A DNA stretch of 64,000 nucleotides from Tilletia caries. Taxonomy: Eukaryota; Basidiomycota; Exobasidiomycetes; Tilletiales; Tilletiaceae. Numbering within the stretch: position 1 is the first letter of the stretch; every line of letters starts with the position of its first letter. A model generated the notes under the pieces. That model did no database searches. It had not been told where the DNA came from and was given only the letters and a program-made list of their open reading frames with translations. Below are positions 42,206-53,821 of the stretch, one piece after another. The DNA lies in the NCBI GenBank assembly GCA_032718865.1, contig JALUTQ010000007.1, positions 1,116,001-1,180,000 of the forward strand, given 5' to 3'. The position numbers were made by a program, and so were the translations under genes.

Positions 42206-43377
42206 ATGTCGTTCCTCTTCGCTCGCCGGCCGGGAACAAGCCGGGCGCCGTCGATCGCTCCCTCCGTCGCAGATGCCGACGTTGCCAACGGGAGCACAAC
42301 GCCGGCACCGGAAACTGAGAACAAGCCGGCCAAGACCCACTCCCTTCTTCTCACACCGCCGGCCGACATCGAGGTGGAAGCCCTCCCGCCGCTCTCGTCC
42401 GACAGGCAGTCCCAGGTCGACGACCTCCGCAAGCATCTCGTCGAACTTCACCACGAAGGTCTGGCCCAGGACGACCCTTACTACGGCTTCGAAGAGGCAT
42501 GGATCCACGAAGTACTGCTTCCCGAACGCTATCTCGGTGCCGTCAACTGGGATCTGGCCGCTGCCAAGGTCCGCATCAAGGCCACCCTCGAATGGCGCCG
42601 TTCCTTCCAGCCAGAGTGCATCTCCCCAGACGAAGTCAAGCCAGAAGCTCTCACAGGCAAACACTTCATCGGCGGCTTCGACAAGCAGGGCCGTCCCATT
42701 CTCACCGTCACCCCGCGAAACGAGAACACCAAGAGCTATGATCGCCAGCTCCGTTACATGGTCTGGTCATTCGAGCGCTGCATTCAGCTCATGCCTAAAG
42801 GCGTCTTCCAGCTCAACCTCGTCATGGACCTCGAAGGCAACAACGCCGCGAACAACCCGCCCATGTCGACGTCTCGTGCTGCCCTCAACATCATGCAGAA
42901 CCACTACCCGAACCGTCTCGCTCGCGCCATCTGCAATCGGGGGCCTTGGTTCTTCACCCTCTTCTTCCGAGTCGTCTCTCCCTTCGTCGACCCCATCACT
43001 CGACAGAAGATCCTCTTCAACCCCAGCATGACCAGCCTTGCCAACCCGGATCAGATCGCTACACAGTGGGAAGGCGGAGAATACGACTATGAGTGGGACT
43101 TCGACTCATACTGGTCACAGCTTTTGGTACATATCTGCTACGTTCGAATCGCACTCTCATGTGGACTGCCCTGTACTGATCCAGATACATTCCTCCTTGG
43201 CCTGAACAGGACTATTGCGGAGTCAACCCCGACGGCTCACGTGTCTCCGGTCCGGTCCCCGTCGACCAGAACAAGACAATGGGCCTCACTGGCGCAGGCC
43301 CTGCCCCGATCAAAGACCAACTGCAGCAAGATGAGCACCACGAAGTCGCAAATGGCACTGCTGTCCAGGAGGCGTGA
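42206..43377 (+). CDS. Sec14-like CRAL-TRIO phosphatidylinositol transfer protein
   Basis: Two exons, 42206-43126 and 43210-43377, give 362 residues. CRAL-TRIO N-terminal region about 70-130 (YYGFEEAWIHEVLLPERYLGAVNW, then KATLEWRRSF). Lipid-binding fold about 150-300 with GFDKQGRPILTVTPRNEN, LVMDLEGNN, NHYPNRLARAICNRGPWFF and DPITRQKILF. The intron starts GTACAT and splices ...SQLL to DYCGVNPDGS, so the protein ends ANGTAVQEA at the TGA near 43375. Without splicing the frame would run on to 43612 with unrelated sequence. Sec14 relatives exchange phosphatidylinositol and phosphatidylcholine and support Golgi and plasma-membrane lipid signalling. It is closer to the fungal Sfh/Csr1-like type than to the canonical 300-residue Sec14 because of its N-terminal extension. 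Confidence 0.85.
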
Positions 43378-43899
43378 AGTGGGTCCTACTACACTCCCTC
43401 TCCGCTCTCCCCCATCCAGTCCGTCCCATGTGCCAGGCGAAGGACTGGAAATCAAAGGATCCAACAGCAGGTGCCCTACCCACTTCTTCCGTGTCCGTCA
43501 TCTTCTCGAGCCACTTCAGACGGTGATCTCACATCTCGTTCACACTCTCTCCAGGACCTTTACTCTAACTATAAAGCAGGCTACTGCAGTTCGCACTCAT
43601 TACCACCTATAGACAGTCCCTTAATCCCATCTACCCTTCGCTGTTCACGAAAGAGTAGTGAATGCACACACATGCACGCGCAACACCTGCGAATTCGTCT
43701 CTATCTTGAAAGAAATATCATTAAGCACTACTGTAACACTAGTTCTATTCATACATTTCATCGGCGGCGTGAAGGTGCGGGCTCGACCTTGCGCCATCCC
43801 GGTGATACAACCCTGGGATGGTATTCTTTGTGGCCCGCCGACAGATCCTTCTTTTGGGGGTGTGGCTCCAGAGTTGCACATTCTTGCCTTGAATCGTCC
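43378..43899. other. Convergent 3' spacer
   Basis: Between the Sec14-like gene (+) and the transporter gene (-). Holds both 3' UTRs; no further gene supported. Confidence 0.5.
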
Positions 43900-46463
43900 T
43901 CACGCCGTCTTCTCATTGACCGAGGTCGACTCCGAGCTGGTCAAGCCAGGAGGTGTAGTGATGAGCCGCTCGCCCTTCTCCACCACATCGCCGTCACCGC
44001 GCACGTTGCCCGCAACGATCGAACCGGACTCGCGCTTGCTTGACCGCTGGTTCTTCTTGAAAACCAGGTTCTTGTCCTTCGACAAAAGTCCGCGAACCAG
44101 CCTGAAGATGACGTGTCGACCTTGAATCGGGGGGACGAAGAAGACGAACAGCAGAGCAATGAAGGCCCAGATGATCGAGGTGATGATCCAGCCACGGAAG
44201 AAGGGCAGCGAGAACTCGTACTTGCTCCCGTACATCGCGACTGTGCAGGAAGAAGGGATTAGTCAGCTAGGGATGATCACGGTAGCCAGGCACAGGTAAT
44301 GGCTACTCACAAGGCCAGATGATCCAAATACCAACGCTACAGAAGAGTAAAGAGGAGTGCGTCAGAAATCGCTCCCAGAATGCAGAAAAAAGAGATCGAC
44401 TCACTAAAGGAAGGCGCCCATGCCACCTGCAATCCAAGTTTGCCGCTCCATGAAAGCCCGTTGCTCAGGCGAGATCGCTTCGGTTTCACTGTTAATGACC
44501 GTCTCCGCTTCGCCCTCCTCTTCTCCCGCCTTGTGAGCCTGATCGCTGATGAGCTTGATTTCTGAGAACTTTTCCCACGCAAAGTCGTCGCTCGGTCGGA
44601 GGTAGCTGATGATGGGACTCAGGATCGCAGGCAGGAACGCGCTGACGATGGTGCCGTATAGGCAGCTGAGAAGGTCGCCAGTTGTGGCCACGCTGATAAC
44701 GCCGTTGCCGCGGTGGTTGGAGACTGCTAGCCACGTAGCGAGACCAGCAGCCATGCCGACGAGAGGCGAGATGATGGCAGCCTCGCGAGTTTGCTTCTTC
44801 CACAGAACGGTCCACACCAAGGTCAGTCCACCGGGGCAGACGATAATACCTATCCACGTCGCAAAACGGATCAGCATTTTCCAGCAAACCTAGGGTTCAA
44901 GCCTGGGAGAAACTCACCAAGGAAGTACAGTGTCCACGTCAAGCTGAGTCCGATCTCGAATAGCATGGTCGAGAACCCAGCAGCGAAGATTGCGAAGCCC
45001 ACGCATGCCCAGCGCGAGACATTGATGACGTCCTTCTCACTCGCATCGGGTCGGATGTAGGTGTGGTAAACGTCGCTCGAAATGATGCTCGACACAGCCA
45101 CCAGTTGCGCGCTCGTAGTGGATGTCACGGCCATGAAGATGACGATCACGACGGCTACTGCTCCTCCCTTGCCGGCGACGACTTGCGTGCTGTAGGGAAG
45201 GACAAGACCGTTGGCGAGCTCGCTTTCGTTCAGCATGCGGCCGAATGCTGGCCACGCAGGGTTGGACGTAAGCGCGACGCCGCCCAAACCGGCAACGGTA
45301 CCAAGAGCCCAGACGAAGCTGAGCAAAATTAGATCGAGAAAATTTCTGGCGATCAGAAACCCTGTCATCTTCGCGCGTGTCTGCAAAGAACTCACCCGAA
45401 ATACAAGATGCCTCCAATAATATATCCAGGGACAGCGGCAGCAATATCAGCAGAGTAAGCCTTCTGCCAGTACGAAGAGTCCATAACGACCAGGCCGAAA
45501 TTGCTAGAAAATGGAAAGTGGGAGTGTAAGAAGATGAAGTCCAGTGTTTCTGCTTTGGAATCATGTTGCACTCACCCCAATGTGTGCAGAATCCCGAACT
45601 CGACTGCACTCTTACTCGTCATTGTCAGGTAGCTACCGTTCTGATTCCCGGACACTGGTGATGTCTGGCCCGCTTGGACGAGCAGCTCGTAGAAGCGGTC
45701 CAAACCACCACCTTCGTTTAAGTACGGGTTTGTGACCGTCTTAATGGACAGATACACAACGATCAACAGGAGGGCGACCGTATGGAGCCAGTCTGTAATG
45801 AAAGTTGCCTTTAAGCCGCCTGTAATCGTGTACAGGCAGACGCCCGTCGGCAGAAGGAAATTGGCTGCGATGGTGCTCATTCCCGTCAAGGCTGAAATCG
45901 CAGCCGACGCGCCGAGGAGCATGTTGCAGACCGCGATGAGGTTGTTGATGAGACAGAGGAACATGTAGACCCAGTGCGCCGTGCGACCATATCGAACGCG
46001 AACGACCTCGAGCACCGTATGTGCGTGAGGCGTCTTGAGCTTGCTCTGGATGGCGAGGACGGCGAACAGGCAGATCTGGACCAGACAGCCTCCGGCGAAC
46101 CACCAACTTCCGCCCACACCGTAGTTGTAGGCCACGACGGAGGACGAGAGGAGAGCGGTGGACCAGCCCCAGGAGGAAATGACGGCCGTTGCAGTGAGGC
46201 CGGTGCCGACGTTTCGTCCAGCGGTGGCGTAATATTCGAACTCGGAGTTGTCCTCCCCATTGAACTTCTTGAGAAGGTGGGTCACACCGATCATTCCGAT
46301 AGCAAATGCAAAGCCTGACACGAGAAAGAAGACTTTGTCAGTATACAGACACACACACACAGCGGGCTAGGATGTTTCCACTCTCACCGAATCCGAGGGT
46401 GACGCCGTATCCCCAACCCTGAGAGAGGGCGGCGGGCACGGCCTGACTTGGGTCCATGGCCAT
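43900..46463 (-). CDS. Urea/sodium-solute symporter, Dur3-like
   Basis: Multi-exon gene. It begins at 46463 with MAMDPSQAVPAALSQGWGYG and splices (CG/GTGAGA...TCAG/GC) into GFAFAIGMIG. Sodium:solute symporter features follow: DNSEFEYYATAGRNVGTGLTA, VISSWGWSTALLSSS, YGVGGSWWFAGG, then SAAISALTGMSTIAANFLLP, and in a later exon FMAVTSTTSAQLVAVSSII, which is typical of Dur3 urea permeases. The terminal exon has YEFSLPFFRGWIITSIIWAF and the FFVPPIQG end characteristic of this family. About 13-15 membrane helices are expected. It would import urea (and polyamines) at the plasma membrane under nitrogen limitation. An acidic cytosolic stretch (EEEGEAETVINSETEA) lies in the third-last exon. Length, about 690 residues, agrees with Dur3. 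Introns are short and mostly GTGAGT...CAG. Confidence 0.88.
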
Positions 46464-47203
46464 GTTGCACGGGCGGAACTTGAGATGGTTCAGAGAAAGC
46501 TGTAGGGCTGAGCGCTGAGGGAAAGGGAAGAAAGTGAGTGCTGCGAGGGATGGAGAAGGGGGTCAGAAGTTGGCGTTCGGAAGCGTTGCTACCATGCCTC
46601 GCTTTTGAACTTTTTCGCGGCATCATCTGGCGCGGGGACCAATGCAAAACGCGAAGCAAGGGCCACAATAATAATATGATCCAGCTTCGAAGAGTGCGTG
46701 CCAAATTGTCAAGAGCTTCTCTTGTGGGGATGGTGCATCATTGCGTGCTATCGATCTTCCAAGATCTTGAGGCCCGAGGAAGCGAGGAAGATCCACTTGG
46801 ATTCCTATTTCCTAGCGACCAGACAGTAGTTTACCTCCGCTCCTTCTGGCTTCCCCATCGCCGTATCCGGTATCCTCGAACAGCGAGCGCCTTTGATGGA
46901 AGTGCCAGAGTGCAAGACAGTCTGAAAGAAGCGGTCAGCGGCCGTGGTCAGCGGTCAGGACGCTGTTACCGATGATCGATGATCGACGATGGCTGCCGGT
47001 TTCGAACCCACCTTCGAAGCAAGATTTGTGGGTGTCAGCGTGTGAGTGATCCAGCTGTGGACGGTGGTGCAAGATTTCAGCATGGGTGAGGCGGATGGTG
47101 TGCTGGGAAAGTGGGGAACAGTGAGTGAGAGGGTTTTGAAAGGGCTGTAGGCTGCGGCCAACGGTATATATTTTATTTGTGGCTGATACCGACATCAAAA
47201 CTC
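46464..47203. other. Upstream region of the Dur3-like gene
   Basis: About 740 bp between the transporter start and the tRNA gene. It includes CAATAATAATATGATCC near 46665 and two GGTCAGCGG copies near 46940. GATAA-type sites expected for nitrogen regulation are present only as TTATC/GATAA-like fragments, so no regulatory call is made. Confidence 0.35.
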
Positions 47204-47285
47204 GGGGATTTAACTCAGTTGGTAGAGTGCTCGCTTAGCATCGCTAATTTGCGTGAAGTCGCGTGTTCGACTCATGCAGTCTCCA
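47204..47285 (+). tRNA. tRNA-Ala (anticodon AGC) with short intron
   Basis: Acceptor GGGGATT pairs with AGTCTCC (G-U pairs allowed) and discriminator A. The D-arm is TAACTCAGTTGGTAGAGT, a slightly off-consensus A box. The anticodon loop is TTAGCA with AGC at 34-36, followed by an intron of about 9 nt before the 3' stem GCGTG. The T-arm is GCGTG-TTCGACT-CATGC, and a T-rich terminator (CTTTTTATTT) follows within a few bases. The anticodon stem has one T-T mismatch. Confidence 0.75.
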
Positions 47286-47868
47286 ATCTTTTTATTTCAA
47301 TTTTTTTTCCATTTTCTTCCACTTTTTTCTTTTTATTTTATTTTATTTCTTTTTATTTCCCGCCCGAGTCGAGGACTGAGGACCGCTTTTGCCTTGGACC
47401 GCGAAGGAGCTTGGGGACTGGGGAGATCTTTGACCTTGACAGCATGTAACGTTCGGATGCACTACAAGGCGAAGATCTTTCGAGGCTGAAGCCTGTCACG
47501 AGATGATATCGTCGTTACAAGACATGCTGGAGTTCTTTGCGAAAAGTGGGAGACGGAAGCTGGGAACAGGCACAGGATACAAGGGAGAGAGGATCAGCAC
47601 ACACTGGACAGAACGGTCAGCCTTCGACGCAGATGAAGGGTGGAAGGCCGTTGGTCCGATCTACGGCGCAAGTAAGGGTGTCTCTGATGAGTCTGGACAA
47701 ATGAGTACGCAAAGGGTTAGCCTTGGCGGAGGTGATGGCAGGTAGCGTCGTAGCGACGGTGAGCGAGAAGCTGCTGATCATAAGTGCCTGTTTGTCAAGA
47801 GTGTATGTTGCCTGCTTCCATGATTCGAACCCGCGTGGACTCCTTCTGGCGTTCGAATCACTCACCTC
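47286..47868. other. Spacer with T-rich tract and hairpin
   Basis: Starts with a run of T-rich sequence (47286-47360). A perfect 10-bp inverted repeat (TGATTCGAAC at 47821-47830, GTTCGAATCA at 47851-47860) lies near its right end. No gene supported. Confidence 0.45.
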
Positions 47869-48523
47869 TCAATATTTCTTGAAACGCAGGTCGCACACCA
47901 CTTCCATCGCCATCAACTCTTCTCTGTCTAGCGCAGATAAGGGAAGGGCCAATGTGTGTTTTGAACGGAGATTGGGCCTGATGAGGAGGGAAGCAGGGAA
48001 AGTTGTATGCGAAGAGGCTTGACGATGAGTGATCGGAATTCGCAGTCGAGCGAGGTCGCCTGAGGAAGATCAGAAAAGCTGTCAGCGAGAAGCGCTCACG
48101 GCTCTGAATTTCTGCGCGGCAGAGTGGGAGATGAAGGGCGAAGGAATGAGAAGGTGAATGTGGTGGTGAGCAAGCGTCACATGCGAGCAGGGGAGCGAGA
48201 AGGGATGTCAGGACTTGGGCAACCTCGAGCGCACGCAGAGCTTCGTCCCATCGATCATCCTTTGCCTTCGCTGCAGCGCCCAGCCACAACCCTTCCCAGA
48301 ACGGGCGCGGTGGGGTCCACTGGCTCTTGATCGTTGATCGGAGCTCAGGCGTTCGGTCAACACGGGAAAAAGGCTTGCGTTCGAATCGTCGAATCGCTCT
48401 GCTTCCCTTCTTGCCGATAGCAGGGCGACGGGGCGACCTTCCGCCGGGGACACCGTCGTCGTTGGCGCATTTGGTTGTCAGATTATGCTCGCTGTGCTGG
48501 CCTGTCGGCGTGGAGCTCCCCAC
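47869..48523 (-). CDS. Candidate small spliced gene, 5' end unresolved
   Basis: Two exon-like parts fit one frame. The upstream part (to 48235) reads RRFERKPFSRVDRTPELR, then PPRPFWEGLWLGAAAKAK and DDRWDEAL. A donor GTGCGC and an acceptor CCTCAG at 48060-48062 join it to RDLARLRIPITHRQ ... ALDREELMAMEVVCDLRFKKY, stopping at 47869. Basic composition, a possible presequence and small size would fit a mitochondrial or nucleolar protein, but I recognise no family. No convincing ATG could be connected, as the nearest frame is shifted; the intron of 175 nt is longer than its neighbours'. Confidence 0.35.
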
Positions 48524-49313
48524 CTGACAGCCTTTCGTCGCATCGTGTGACTTGGCCCCGTGCCCACAGCTCCTTCTTGCCTCGTCGTTGTCAGTTGTCC
48601 CAGACCGCGGTGTCCACGCCAGTAGACCAGTCTATGTAGTGAGTAGTGAGTGAACCCGGCACCCGCCGGCACTGGGCGCTGGTGGACTTGGTCCGCGGTC
48701 GTGTGACAAGAATGAATTGGCCGAGGAAGAAGGGGAGATCACAAGTAAATTGGCTCGGTCGGTTCGTTCCTTATAATTAGCGGCCGGCTGGGCCATGGGC
48801 CATGCTGGGCCATTTACCACAGCTTCGGCGTCTTCTTTCGCGTCCAGCAGCTTCTGAAGGTCAAGAGGAGCCCAGGATTCGCTCGCTGGAGGGGGGCAGG
48901 CGCTGCCTGGTGGGTGTCGTGGTCGAGCTTGGGGGAGGGCGGGAGGGGGAGGGGTGCGATCCGAACATGCGATTGAACTGACTGGTGTTGATGCGTTGAT
49001 GATGAGCTCTTTGTTGTCTCAGCCAGAAGACCCTGAGAGCGAGAATAAAAATACATCTGCATGGATCGCTCCCTCATCGCCTCATCGCTCATCGTTCTCA
49101 GCCGACGTCGACCGTGCTCGTGTTGAAAGCGACGTTCAGAGCGACCCTCGTCGGCGCCCAGGCCCCCCCGCCAGGTCCACCCAGGCCCTGCGCTGCTCTC
49201 GCTTGCTCCTCATCAGGGCAGCAGAGGCCTCCCCCGCTCGCAGCCAAGCCTACTGCCATCCTTCCTTCCCGCGCTCTGCACTCGCATTCGCATTCACCGC
49301 CTCCGTCTCGCTC
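48524..49313. other. Spacer upstream of the ASH-module gene
   Basis: Contains GGGCCATGGGCCATGCTGGGCCAT near 48790 (a GGGCCAT triplicate). Pyrimidine-rich towards 49300. The frame of the following gene is open upstream to about 48954, but composition there is not protein-like. An upstream exon remains possible. Confidence 0.4.
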
Positions 49314-52215
49314 ATGTACAGCGATCGCAGCCCGACGCGGCTCCCAGGTCAATCACACAGCCGCTTCGATGTCGCGAACGACAGCAGCGACGCGTCTCCC
49401 GTCGAGCCCAAGACCACATGGGTCGGCGCTTTCGAAAGAGTCATCGGCGACCAGGCCGACTCCCGCAAGCAGAACTCCATCGCCAGTCATTCCAACCGGT
49501 CCAACGACCATATTGCGGAGGTTCGCGCCCAGCACGCCGACTCGGAAGGCATCATCAGTCTCCACTCGATCTTTTACAGCATCTTCACACCGACGGGCGC
49601 CAACTTCCTCGACTTCGGGGACGTCAATATCAACTCCACACGCATCCGAACATTCACAGTCGCCAACGTATCCTCCTCTCCAATCACCCTCGAGCTCGAC
49701 TCGGCCACTCCCGAGGACTTGGTCCTGTACGTCAAACCGGATGTGAAGGTCTGCACAGAGCGAAGCACATCAGCTGCCGGGGTAGATCAGGATGCAGCGA
49801 GTGCAGCAGGGTCCGTCGAAGGCGTCAAAACTCCTCCAAATCAGCCCGAGAGGGGCAGGTCGGGCCAAGGTCGAACAACGGACCGCGCGGTTCTCAAGGA
49901 GCGCTTTCTCGAAGCCTTGGCAACCGACTCAACACTGCCAGCAAGGAAGGAGAACAAGACGTGGAGACAGGCGCAGAAGCGCGCTCAGGCTGGGCGGAAC
50001 GGCGCCGCAGCACAGTATGCGAACGGAGACGGCGCATCGTTCAAGCCCAGGCCAGCAATCAATGTCCTCGCCGCGCTCAGGAGTGGTGGGAAGGGTCGTT
50101 TAACAGTTCCATATGGCAGGTCAGTCGCATTCAAGGACCGGTCGCTTCTCAGAGACTTCGAGTACCTCGACCTCGCAACTGGCCTCCCCATCGATGTGCG
50201 CCGGTTACCAGCGAAAAGCAAGCGGGCCCAACAGCTGGATTCCATCGAGGGTGGAAGCTCTCTGCGTTCTCGAGGCAGTATCCGGTCAAAACGCGGAGGC
50301 GCGGATGCATCGAAGGACACAAGGGAGACCAAGAACGCGGCCCAGAGATTGATGGAGAGAAGCGACACCCAACAAACGGATGACGCATCGAACAGCGCGA
50401 ACCTGGAACCGAACGGAGAGTCAAGGCGTTTGCCTTCTTTGACCGTCAAGCGCAAGGCTCCGGACGCATCTGCAGATCCGACGGACCTCACTCAACTTTC
50501 GCTCAACGACCTCATCGTGGCTGCGGAGAGACAACCGGACAAGCTCGGGAGCTTCTACTTGAACAATCCACAAGCTGAGGAGCGGCATGTGCGGATGGAG
50601 CTCAATCTGGGAAGGGAACTTCAAAAGGCGATCATCAATCAAAGAATCCAACGCTTCGACCTGCTCAAGCTCGAACCAGGTGCCGAGCAACAGGTTATTG
50701 TGGTGTTATGTCCGAATGCCAGTTCCAGACCACACATCCTCGGCAATGCGCGGAAGCAGGACCTCAGGATCAACTTCCGACTGAAGGAGTATGACGCCTC
50801 CCTCCTTCACAACACCACTTTTGTCCAACAAGCTGAGAACGGCGAAGTGCCTCCGTTGCCTGTCCGCGAACTCACGGTGCGGACGACGCTTTGCAGGAGC
50901 ATCATGAAGCTTGGACAAGCCCACATCAATCTCGGCTTCATGGAGAAGGGCGAGACCAAAGCGCGCAAGATCCTCATTCAGAATCGAAGCGAATGGGCGT
51001 TGAGGTATCGGATCAAGAAGAGCGGCAACATAGTCAGCGGGGACATCAAATTGGGAAGTGAGCGGTACGGCGTTGTTCCGGGGCATGGCAAGCGCGAAGT
51101 CGAATTCGTGTTCTCGCCTTCATACGCCGGCCACCTACTGGAAAAACTTGTCATTGAAGATGTGGCGGACCACGACAACGATCAGACGATTCTGTTGAAG
51201 GCACAAGTTCGCAAGATGCCCAACTTCTCCGTCGAGCCAACCTTGCTGGATGTGGGAGCGCTTCTTCCCGAGGAAGTCAGCGAGCCAACCAGCTTCTCGA
51301 TCACCAACGTGACCGGCAAGACGCGAAAATTCGTCATCAACATTGACGAGACGGCCCTTCGTCTGCCGCCCGCCACGCCCACTAGTGAAGGCGTCACCCT
51401 GGACATCGCCGTCGCCACTGCGAGTGAAGTATCCAAGCCAAGTCTGACGGCGGCAGAGGAGGAAGAGGTGGAGCACATCTCGCAAAAGCTCAAGGTTGCA
51501 CATCGGAAGGGCCAGGCAGACAAAATACAGAAGTACGAGGAACGGCTAAATCAGCTCGGCGTGCCTATTCCCAAGGTGGGGAAACCTGACCAAGTGAGTT
51601 GCACATGCTTTGCTAAATCATAGGCTTCCCTCTCGTGGCTGATCAATTGATGTCTTCCTTTTTCAGGGCGCCGAACAGACCGAGCCACTTTCTGCCGTCA
51701 GCACGACCGCGGACGGCGCTGCTGAGAACACGAAGTCAAAACCTGAAGCTTCAAACGCAGAGCTTGCTGCTCCTGGCGAGTCGTCGTCACGGCTTCAAAA
51801 GCAAGGCTCGACAGTCACTTTCAGCCTGGAGGCCAACGAGTCTCTTCGCGTCGTGATACACGTCCGTGTCAAGTCTGCGGACGCCGAGCCAGCCCTGAAC
51901 ACTTCTACCGATGTCGACAGTCAATCCGAGTCCACGGCGGCGTCGGACACTGGCGAAACAAGCACTGGCGAGGCTGATGGTATCGAGGTACATCCTGATC
52001 GAACGCAGGGTAGTGAGGCTGCGCAGCAAGCCCAAGAAGTCGCCTTTACGATCCCGATCACCCTGCACGAAAACAAGAACAAGGACGAGACGAGTACGGT
52101 AGAGCTGTGTGGTGTGCTCATCCTGTCCCATCCGGACCGGCCCCGGCGGACTGCCAACCTGCAGCCTTTTGCTCGACGGGCTGGCGTGGTCGTTTTCAGC
52201 GGGTCGAGAATATGA
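49314..52215 (+). CDS. Large protein with repeated ASH/MSP-type Ig modules
   Basis: Two exons, 49314-51593 and 51667-52215, give 942 residues; the intron is 73 nt, GTGAGT...TTTCAG. Three segments show the pattern of ASH/MSP immunoglobulin-like modules: residues about 86-125 (GANFLDFGDVNINSTRIRTF, VANVSSSP), about 520-600 (GQAHINLGFMEKGETKARK, IQNRSEWALRYRI) and about 635-690 (EPTLLDVGALLPEEV, SFSITNVTGKTR). Such modules occur in centrosome, cilium and membrane-trafficking proteins (ASPM, Hydin, TMEM131). In a non-ciliated fungus the role is unknown. Long Ser/Arg-rich linkers separate the first from the second. A Glu-rich coiled coil (EEEEVEHISQKLKVAHRKG) precedes the splice. No signal peptide or membrane segment is evident. 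Start MYSDRSPTRL is the best ATG but not proven. Confidence 0.65.
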
Positions 52216-52939
52216 CGGGTGCATGTCGCTGTTGATTCGGATCCCCTGCCTCGCCGCGACCATCCTGCCCATCACGACTCGCGGCTGTCACTCCGTCGGC
52301 GACAGGATCTCGACCGCGTCGGTGTGCAGTCCCTTCTCTCTCTTCACAAGACATGCATCACCTTTCCTCCACTCATCTAAGTGTAGCGCCTACGTCCCCC
52401 ATCCGCAACCCCTTTTTCTTTTCCACCTCTCAACTTCTGCCGGTCCCGCTTGATCTTTCCTTACTCCCCTCCATTTCCTTTCCCTTACCTTCCTGTGCTC
52501 TGCTTCCTGGACCACAGCCCCTCCTCCGCTCTTAAAAGCTCTGTCTCAAATAAGCAAACTCGCAACCGAAAACCTAGCAACAGATCCAGAATATTCCTCT
52601 CACTCCCTCATTCATCCCCTACGTGTACCAACATGGATTGCGAGCCAGAAAGACAGAAAGCATGGATTGCGAGCGTTGTGGTTCGACTTTTTGAGGCGGT
52701 GTGCTGCGCGTGCCGAGCGCGCTGAGATACCCGAGCGCGCCGCCAGCCCACGAGCGTTGGTGCTGAGACAATCTCTTCGGTCGACACCTTCCACCGCTCG
52801 ACGTCCACATACACCGCCAGCTCTGCTCTTGCCGCCGCTTCGTTATTGGGGAGCTCCTCGCCTTTGTCCTCGACGCCAGTTCCGCGAGCCAAGAAGGTCA
52901 TCGTTTTTGTAAAAAAGCAAGTCAGAAGCATCGTCAGCG
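52216..52939. other. Spacer with duplicated ATGGATTGCGAG
   Basis: Pyrimidine-rich promoter-like sequence. Near 52632 and 52662 the 12-mer ATGGATTGCGAG occurs twice, giving a short abandoned frame. It likely includes the 5' UTR of the next gene. Confidence 0.45.
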
Positions 52940-53821
52940 ATGATAGAGTCTCAGCTCAAGGTCGTCTCGAAGGCATGGCAAACCCTGAACCCACATCTAC
53001 CCGAACACGTCGACCTTGGTCCCGACACGCGAAAGACGGCATGGTCCAAGACCGATTCCCCCGTCCAAGCCCGGCTTATCTGCAGTGCCAATGAGCAGCA
53101 AGCCGTTTTCGAGGTTCAACTCCGGGTCGAGCTCGCCGAGATGGCAGCGGACAAAAAGCTCAAGATGAGCGTCCATGTCGAGAAGAACGATGCCTGGTTG
53201 GCCACTCACAAGGTTGGGAACGGTATCTTGGCGCCTGCTCCGGAGGTCAAGGCTTTTCCAGAGAACCTCGTCGAACCTTTCCAAATCCCCGTCCTCGTGG
53301 ATCTAACAGGTAAGAGTTTTCCTGTTCTCGCATTCATTGTTACGAGCCGGGATGCACCTTTGAACTCTTTTGATTGACCCGCAGCCGCCCGACACATCCA
53401 AGTCTCGATCTCAAGAGAGACGGATGCTGCCTACTGGGCCGACATTGCCCGGTTCTCCTTCTACTTCGGATCCGAGGCGCGCAAAAGCCATCTACTATGG
53501 GAACCCATTCCTGTCATGCACGAACGCAACGCGAACATCTTGGCCGACTCGGAGAGCATCGCTAAACCGGGCGGAGCAAAGAAGCTGAAGAAGGGGATCA
53601 AGAAGCTTCTCGGTGCGCCTCCGGGAGCTGGACTCGGAGCGCAACATGCTCCCGAACGCCACCCGCAACCGGATTCCTCTGTTTCGCAGAATGGTTCCTA
53701 CTACGTCGAGGGACAAGCACACGCGCCACCTCCGCCGTCGTATTTCCATTCTACAGGACCCGGGAATCTCGACCGGCGCGAATCGTACTGGTCCGAGCAT
53801 ACCGCCCGCGACGATGCATGA
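52940..53821 (+). CDS. Uncharacterised protein, 268 residues
   Basis: Two exons, 52940-53309 and 53385-53821. The intron (GTAAGA...CCGCAG) is phase 1 and joins VLVDLT to ARHIQVSISRETDAAYW. The frame begins MIESQLKVVSKAWQTLNPHL. The N-terminal two-thirds alternate hydrophobic residues like a beta-rich fold (ARLICSANEQQAVFEVQLRV, KMSVHVEKND). The C-terminus is Lys-rich (KKLKKGIKKLLG), then Pro/Tyr-rich. I do not recognise the family. No signal peptide or membrane helix. Codon use matches its neighbours. Confidence 0.65.

Noticed and set aside
47815..47865. Partial tRNA suggested by GGTTCGAATC on the minus strand
   Set aside because: No D arm, anticodon arm or acceptor pairing; explained by the inverted repeat.
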